This document shows positions 52,628 to 56,309 of a stretch of DNA of 56,309 bases, in pieces. A program made the position numbers and the translations under genes. Positions within the stretch are counted from its first letter, which is position 1. The number at the start of each line of letters is the position of its first letter. This DNA is from an uncultured Prevotellaceae bacterium (lineage in GTDB: Bacteria; Bacteroidota; Bacteroidia; Bacteroidales; Bacteroidaceae), in contig CADBAG010000013.1 of NCBI GenBank assembly GCA_902792635.1, forward strand, positions 1-56,309, given 5' to 3'. The notes under the pieces are model-generated. The model worked only from the letters and a program-made list of their open reading frames with translations. It did no database searches and was not told the DNA's origin.

Positions 52628-53290
52628 ATGATCGAAGTAATCAACATTTCAAAGGAGAACAGCATCGTAGGCCAGTATATCGCTGAGATGCGCGACAAGG
52701 ATTATCAGAAGAACCGGTTGCTCTTCCGCAACAATATCCGCCGTGTAGGCTGGTATGAGGCTTTCGAAGTTTCGAAACGTCTGAGTTATGAATCGAAAGA
52801 CGTGGTGACACCGTTGGGCATCGCCCGTGTCAATGTGCCCTCCGACAAAGTAGTGCTCGCCACAATCTTCCGTGCGGGTCTACCTTTCCACGAAGGCTTC
52901 CTCGACGTCTTCGACCATGCCGGCAATGCCTTTGTCTCTGCTTACCGGGAATATAAAGACGAGGCGCACCATGAGGTTGGCATCCATGTGGAGTACCTTG
53001 CTACACCGTCTATCGACGAGAAGACGCTCATCATCGCTGACCCTATGCTTGCCACGGGAGGCAGCATGGAGTTAGGCTACAAGGCTTTCTTAACGAAAGG
53101 TACGCCGAAACGTATCCACGTGTGCTGCGTCATCGCTACAGTAGAGGGTATTGACCACATCAAGCAGATCTTCCCTGAGGACAAGACAACGATATGGTGT
53201 GCTGCCGTCGACCCGGGGATGAATGAGCATAAATATATCGTGCCGGGCTTCGGTGATGCCGGAGATCTGTGCTACGGGGATAAACTGTAA
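52628..53290 (+). CDS. upp: Uracil phosphoribosyltransferase
   Basis: Upp makes UMP from uracil and PRPP in pyrimidine salvage. The 220-residue protein matches the family: VVLATIFRAGLPFHEGFLD (about 77-95), the PRPP-binding loop LIIADPMLATGGSME (about 137-151) and the base-binding end region YIVPGFGDAGDLCYGDKL, typical of uracil specificity. The start at 52628 fits. It is transcribed divergently from pckA. After its stop come two families of repeats over about 330 bp. Confidence 0.93.
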   Translation: MIEVINISKENSIVGQYIAEMRDKDYQKNRLLFRNNIRRVGWYEAFEVSKRLSYESKDVVTPLGIARVNVPSDKVVLATIFRAGLPFHEGFLDVFDHAGNAFVSAYREYKDEAHHEVGIHVEYLATPSIDEKTLIIADPMLATGGSMELGYKAFLTKGTPKRIHVCCVIATVEGIDHIKQIFPEDKTTIWCAAVDPGMNEHKYIVPGFGDAGDLCYGDKL

Positions 53291-53312
53291 AAACACGACT
53301 ACAGGCCCTCTC

Positions 53313-53340
53313 CCCTCCCTCCCCCCATCCAGGGGGAGGG
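53313..53340. repeat. CCCTCCC palindromic repeat
   Basis: CCCTCCCTCCCCCC, then ATCC and AGGGGGAGGG. Similar to 43633-43670. It may terminate upp. Confidence 0.65.
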
Positions 53341-53420
53341 CAGATTACCGTGACAAGCAATCACAAAATCACAAAATCACAAATCACATTAGGGTCGCTA
53401 ACATAGTAATCGACAGCTAA

Positions 53421-53577
53421 CAACCTCGGGGGAGGTTGCACATGGTTAACACAAAATGAAGGTCAGCACCTCGGAGAGGTGCCACAATGGTTAGCCCCAG
53501 GTGAGGAGCGTAGCGACGTAACCTGGGGCTGGATGGAGAACGTTGACCTGAACGGCCGGCCTCGAAGAGGGCGAACC
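53421..53577. repeat. Half copy E of the composite palindromic element
   Basis: An extra box (53421-53438), then GCACCTCGGAGAGGTGC (53466-53482), a CCCCAGGT...ACCTGGGG hairpin (53495-53528) with GCGTAGC at the apex, and the inner box (53557-53576). The sequence then leaves the family right at the centre, where the mirror arm should begin. This is a left arm only. It lies in the 329-bp gap between upp and the SDR gene; no gene seen in the gap. Confidence 0.88.
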
Positions 53578-53619
53578 TATCAAATAATCAACAACAAATT
53601 ATTGACATATAGATAAACT

Positions 53620-54381
53620 ATGAACAAGAAGATCGTATTAGTCACTGGTGCCACCAGTGGAATAGGCGAGGGGTGTGCACGCCGCTTCGCTGAAGGAGGT
53701 TACAATGTCATTATCACGGGAAGAAACAAGGAGAAGCTCGAGACACTCAAAGCTGAACTTGAGAAGCAAGGAACTGAAGTGCTGAGCTTAGCGTTCGATG
53801 TTCGTGATCGTAAAGCAGCAGAAGAAGCGTTGAAGAGCCTGCCTACTGATTGGAAGTTCATTGACGTGCTCATCAACAACGCTGGTCTCGCTCGCGGTTT
53901 GGAACCGGAGTATAAGGGCGACTTTGACGACTGGGATCAGATGATCGACACGAATATCAAAGGTCTGCTGACGATGACACGCCTCATTGTTCCGAGCATG
54001 GTAGCACGTAATCACGGACACATTATTAATATAGGCAGTGTGGCGGGCGATGCAGCTTACGCCGGAGGCAATGTCTACTGTGCCACGAAAGCTGCTGTAA
54101 AGGCTATCACCGATGGTCTTCGCATTGATGTGGCTGATACTAAACTGCGGGTCACGAATATCAAGCCGGGACTCGTGGAGACCAACTTCTCCAACATCCG
54201 CTTCCATGGTGACACGCAACGTGCTGATAATGTGTATAAAGGCATCACGCCGCTCACGGGTTCTGATATCGCTGATGTGGCTTTCTATGCGGCTTCAGCT
54301 CCGGAGCATGTCCAGATTGCCGAGGTCCTCGTCTTAGCGACACATCAGGCCAATGGCACGGTGATACACCGGGAGAAATAG
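53620..54381 (+). CDS. SDR-family NAD(P)-dependent oxidoreductase (YdfG-like)
   Basis: This 253-residue protein is a classical short-chain dehydrogenase. It has the nucleotide-binding TGATSGIGEG (about 8-17), LINNAGLA (about 87-94), a Ser in IGSVAGDAAYAGG (about 140-152) and the catalytic Tyr-x3-Lys in YCATK (about 154-158). It resembles the YdfG type that oxidises 3-hydroxy acids such as serine and allo-threonine with NADP. The Arg after the first strand (TGRNKEKL) suggests NADP preference. The promoter region is occupied by half element E. The convergent MATE gene ends 1 bp away. Confidence 0.92.
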   Translation: MNKKIVLVTGATSGIGEGCARRFAEGGYNVIITGRNKEKLETLKAELEKQGTEVLSLAFDVRDRKAAEEALKSLPTDWKFIDVLINNAGLARGLEPEYKGDFDDWDQMIDTNIKGLLTMTRLIVPSMVARNHGHIINIGSVAGDAAYAGGNVYCATKAAVKAITDGLRIDVADTKLRVTNIKPGLVETNFSNIRFHGDTQRADNVYKGITPLTGSDIADVAFYAASAPEHVQIAEVLVLATHQANGTVIHREK

Positions 54382-54382
54382 T

Positions 54383-55714
54383 TTACAGATGCTTCAGCGT
54401 GTGCCTTATCATCGGGATAGAGAGGGAGAAGGCACAGATGTCACTCCAGCTCTGACACATCTCCACACCCTGAAGCCCAAAGAAATGAGGGAGGATGAGA
54501 ATGAAAGGGATGAAGAACAGACCGTTGCGGGCCGCAGCAAGAATGTTTGCTGCTACAGGCTTGCGGCAGGTCTGCGTGAGCATGTTGCCACTCATCGTGA
54601 AGATATTGAGGGGTAGGGTGCAGAGCTGCCAATGGAGCGCCACAGTTCCCACGGCAATGACTTCCGGATCATTGCGGAAAAGTCCGACGATATGCGGAGA
54701 GAAAACCCAGCCGAGACCTGCACAGCAAAGGAGAAAGATGAAGCCGACCTTCACCGTGAACCAATAGGCCTCGCGCAGCCGGGGAAAGAGCTTGGCACCA
54801 TAGCAGAAACCGCAGACAGGCTGGAACCCTTGACCGAGACCGATGACGAACGCCATGATCATCATCGTGACGCGGTTGACGATGGACATGCCCGCAATGG
54901 CCGCATCCCCATAAGTGCCAGCCGCATGGTTGAGCAGCATCACTGAGATACACATCATGCCTTGTCGGTTCAAGCTCGGACTACCCCCATAGAAGATCTC
55001 CTTAAAAGCCCTCCAGGAAGGAGAGAAGTTCTTGAACCGGATGGCGATGCTCTCCTCATGGCGCGTCATGAAAAAGAGGATGATGCAGCTCACTACTTGT
55101 CCAATGACCGTTGCGATAGCAGCTCCACTGATGCCAAGATTGAAGACGAAGATGAGCAATGGGTGGAGGGCTACATTGAGAACGGCTCCCGTGACAATGC
55201 CTACCATGGCGTAAGCAGCATTGCCCTGAAGGCGGAGCTGATTGTTCAATGTCAGCGAAGAGGTGAGGAATGGAGCACCCAAGAGCACGATGCCGAGATA
55301 ATCCATCGTATAGGGCAGGATACTCTGCGTGGAGCCGAGAGCGAGCGAAAGCGGACGAAGAAGCAGTAAGCCGACAAGCATGATCAGCACGCCCATCAAG
55401 AAAGAAAAGACAAAGCCCGTAGCCGCCATCTTTTCTGCATTGCCATGTCGGCGGGCACCAAGCTCGCGAGAGATATAGTTGCCCGAGCCATGACCAAAGA
55501 AGAAGCCGAAAGCCTGGACAAAGAACATCAACGAGAACACTACACCAATAGCCGCCGTGGCCTGCGTGTTGATACGGCCCACAAAGAATGTATCAGCCAT
55601 ATTGTACAGACTCGTGACGAGCATACTGATGATCGTCGGCACAGCCATTGAAGGAATGACCCGATGGATAGGCGCCGAAGTGAGATAGGTGTAATTATCG
55701 TGATGATGAAGCAT
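54383..55714 (-). CDS. MATE-family multidrug exporter
   Basis: This 443-residue, 12-helix inner-membrane protein belongs to the MATE family, exporting drugs or metabolites in exchange for Na+ or H+. Typical features are TIISMLVTSLYNMADTFFVGRI near the N-terminus, the FGHGSGNYISRELGARR segment and the mirrored second half with MALVIGLGQGFQPVCGFCYGAK. It begins at the ATG at 55714, because the promoter covers the upstream TTG at 55726. The gene stops 1 bp past the SDR stop on the other strand. Substrate unknown. Confidence 0.93.
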   Translation of the reverse strand: MLHHHDNYTYLTSAPIHRVIPSMAVPTIISMLVTSLYNMADTFFVGRINTQATAAIGVVFSLMFFVQAFGFFFGHGSGNYISRELGARRHGNAEKMAATGFVFSFLMGVLIMLVGLLLLRPLSLALGSTQSILPYTMDYLGIVLLGAPFLTSSLTLNNQLRLQGNAAYAMVGIVTGAVLNVALHPLLIFVFNLGISGAAIATVIGQVVSCIILFFMTRHEESIAIRFKNFSPSWRAFKEIFYGGSPSLNRQGMMCISVMLLNHAAGTYGDAAIAGMSIVNRVTMMIMAFVIGLGQGFQPVCGFCYGAKLFPRLREAYWFTVKVGFIFLLCCAGLGWVFSPHIVGLFRNDPEVIAVGTVALHWQLCTLPLNIFTMSGNMLTQTCRKPVAANILAAARNGLFFIPFILILPHFFGLQGVEMCQSWSDICAFSLSIPMIRHTLKHL

Positions 55715-55723
55715 AGTTGGTAG

Positions 55724-55755
55724 CAAAGGTACGTCAAATAAATTAATCGTGCAAA
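55724..55755 (-). promoter_or_regulatory. MATE exporter promoter
   Basis: On the minus strand TTTG (55752-55755) is followed after 20 nt by TACCTTTG (55724-55731), full consensus. It lies 10 bp before the start codon. Confidence 0.85.
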
Positions 55756-55800
55756 TTAATTCGAACTGTCCGGTTGAAAATTAACGTCCTCGTTGAATAA

Positions 55801-56040
55801 GCACCTCGGAGAGGTGCCACATGATTAGCCCCAGGTAAGGAGCGCAGCGACGTAACCTGGGGTTAAAATCGGGCGGTTTAACCTGACCTGTCGGCCTCGA
55901 AGAGGGCGAACCTTGGCGGGGTGCTGGTTTTATAGGTTCGCCCTCTTCGAGGCCGGTATTCAGGTCATCTGCATCATTCCAACCCCACGTTTCGGCTGCG
56001 CCTCACGTGGGGCTAACCATGTTTGCCCCCTTCGAGGGCA
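55801..56040. repeat. Composite palindromic element, copy F (240 bp)
   Basis: Left to right: GCACCTCGGAGAGGTGC (55801-55817), CCCCAGGT...ACCTGGGG hairpin (55829-55862) with GCGCAGC at the apex, the 20-bp box (55892-55911), a 24-bp centre, the inverted box (55936-55955), CCCCACGT...ACGTGGGG hairpin (55983-56012) with GCTGCGC at the apex and TGCCCCCTTCGAGGGCA (56024-56040). It is the reverse orientation of copy C, hairpin by hairpin, and the centre (reverse complement) shares AAAACCAGYACCCCGCC. A 12-bp inverted pair, AAATTAATTCGA, flanks it (55753 and 56104). Confidence 0.9.
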
Positions 56041-56309
56041 TTCAACGTCTGTTTGTCTACTCACTAATGCCACTATCAGAATTACAAATTTCAACCATAC
56101 AACTCGAATTAATTTATCGAAAATATGACAAAGCGTTGTGAAGAGTCGCAGTCGCATTAAGTCGCAGTCGCATTAAGGTCGTTTACACATAGCAGCTGTC
56201 CCCCCAGGTCAATGTCTTGAACGGATTTAGCTTGTCACGTTCTGACCTTCATAAGAAGTAAAAGAACATGACAAGAAAAACAAAAGTAGCAAAATTCCCA
56301 CTATCGGTG
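56041..56309. other. Gene-free end of the window
   Basis: Apart from the short tandem repeat, nothing certain was seen. On the minus strand a TACTTTTG box is present at 56281-56288. No reading frame of useful length follows it. Confidence 0.5.
56145..56176. repeat. Short tandem repeat, 2 x 16 bp
   Basis: GTCGCAGTCGCATTAA occurs twice in tandem. It lies in the gene-free end of the window. Confidence 0.9.

Noticed and set aside
55913-56128. Frames of 65-71 codons over composite element F
   Set aside because: They read through palindromic hairpins and have no ribosome-binding site or protein-like composition.
56170-56260. Remnant of a protein C-terminus on the minus strand (about 21 codons ending in SCYV)
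   Set aside because: Too short, has a stop just upstream in frame and no similarity I can name.

Overview
The window looks like a chromosomal segment of a Prevotella-type member of the Bacteroidales (Prevotellaceae). The evidence is the Bacteroidetes-style promoter seen repeatedly (TTTG about 19-21 nt upstream of TAnnTTTG), DUF4270 and DUF5715 proteins, paired HU-like genes, an S16 protein with a long alanine/lysine/glutamate tail, a TonB receptor with a carboxypeptidase-regulatory-like domain, ATP-type PEP carboxykinase and an mmdA-type carboxyltransferase. Gene content is mostly core housekeeping. No rRNA, tRNA, CRISPR array, transposase, integrase or phage gene was recognised.

Layout. 1-2.7 kb: a palindromic repeat element, then an NhaC-type antiporter and a TauE/SafE permease on the minus strand. 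2.8-10.4 kb: gyrA, a secreted TPR protein, a TonB-dependent receptor (minus) and a glycerate kinase. 10.4-16.9 kb: a minus-strand run that reads as one operon: short glycogen-synthase-like protein, DUF4270 lipoprotein, a 42-residue basic protein, ftsY, rimO, an HU protein and an unusual HU-transmembrane-LysM protein. 17-19.3 kb: a biotin-dependent carboxyltransferase cluster (mmdA, a 49-residue OadG-tail-like protein, biotin carrier) without a decarboxylase beta subunit. 19.4-28.7 kb: galE, rpsP, dnaX, asnA (minus), an Nramp transporter, KdsC-like phosphatase, Maf, threonine aldolase and a lipoprotein (minus).

28.8-37.6 kb: a candidate small RNA, htpG, then nth, DUF2461, sppA, lpxK, punA and thiL as a compact plus-strand operon in which lpxK and punA share 116 bp in different frames. 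37.6-43.6 kb: LolA-like protein and ftsK (minus), clpB. 43.8-56.3 kb: hemolysin III, DUF5715 (M15-peptidase-like), umuDC, an OPT transporter, GNAT, pckA (minus), upp, an SDR and a MATE exporter (minus), separated by long repeat-filled gaps.

The most unusual feature is a family of 240-310 bp composite palindromes (83-357, 44535-44816, 49673-49984, half copy 53421-53577, 55801-56040). Each full copy has three hairpins per arm. The middle hairpins (nine in all) each carry the heptamer GCGNAGC exactly at the apex, always reading inward; the outer and inner boxes close on CGGAG or CGAAG. These are GNA triloops, which are exceptionally stable in single-stranded DNA. Stem sequences differ between copies with matching changes on both sides. 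No transposase for them lies in the window. Several other dispersed repeats fill the gaps: a CGTAGGGGCGGCC palindrome, a GGAGTTA palindrome, a CCCTCCC palindrome and GAAAGAATGAAA-type A-rich repeats.
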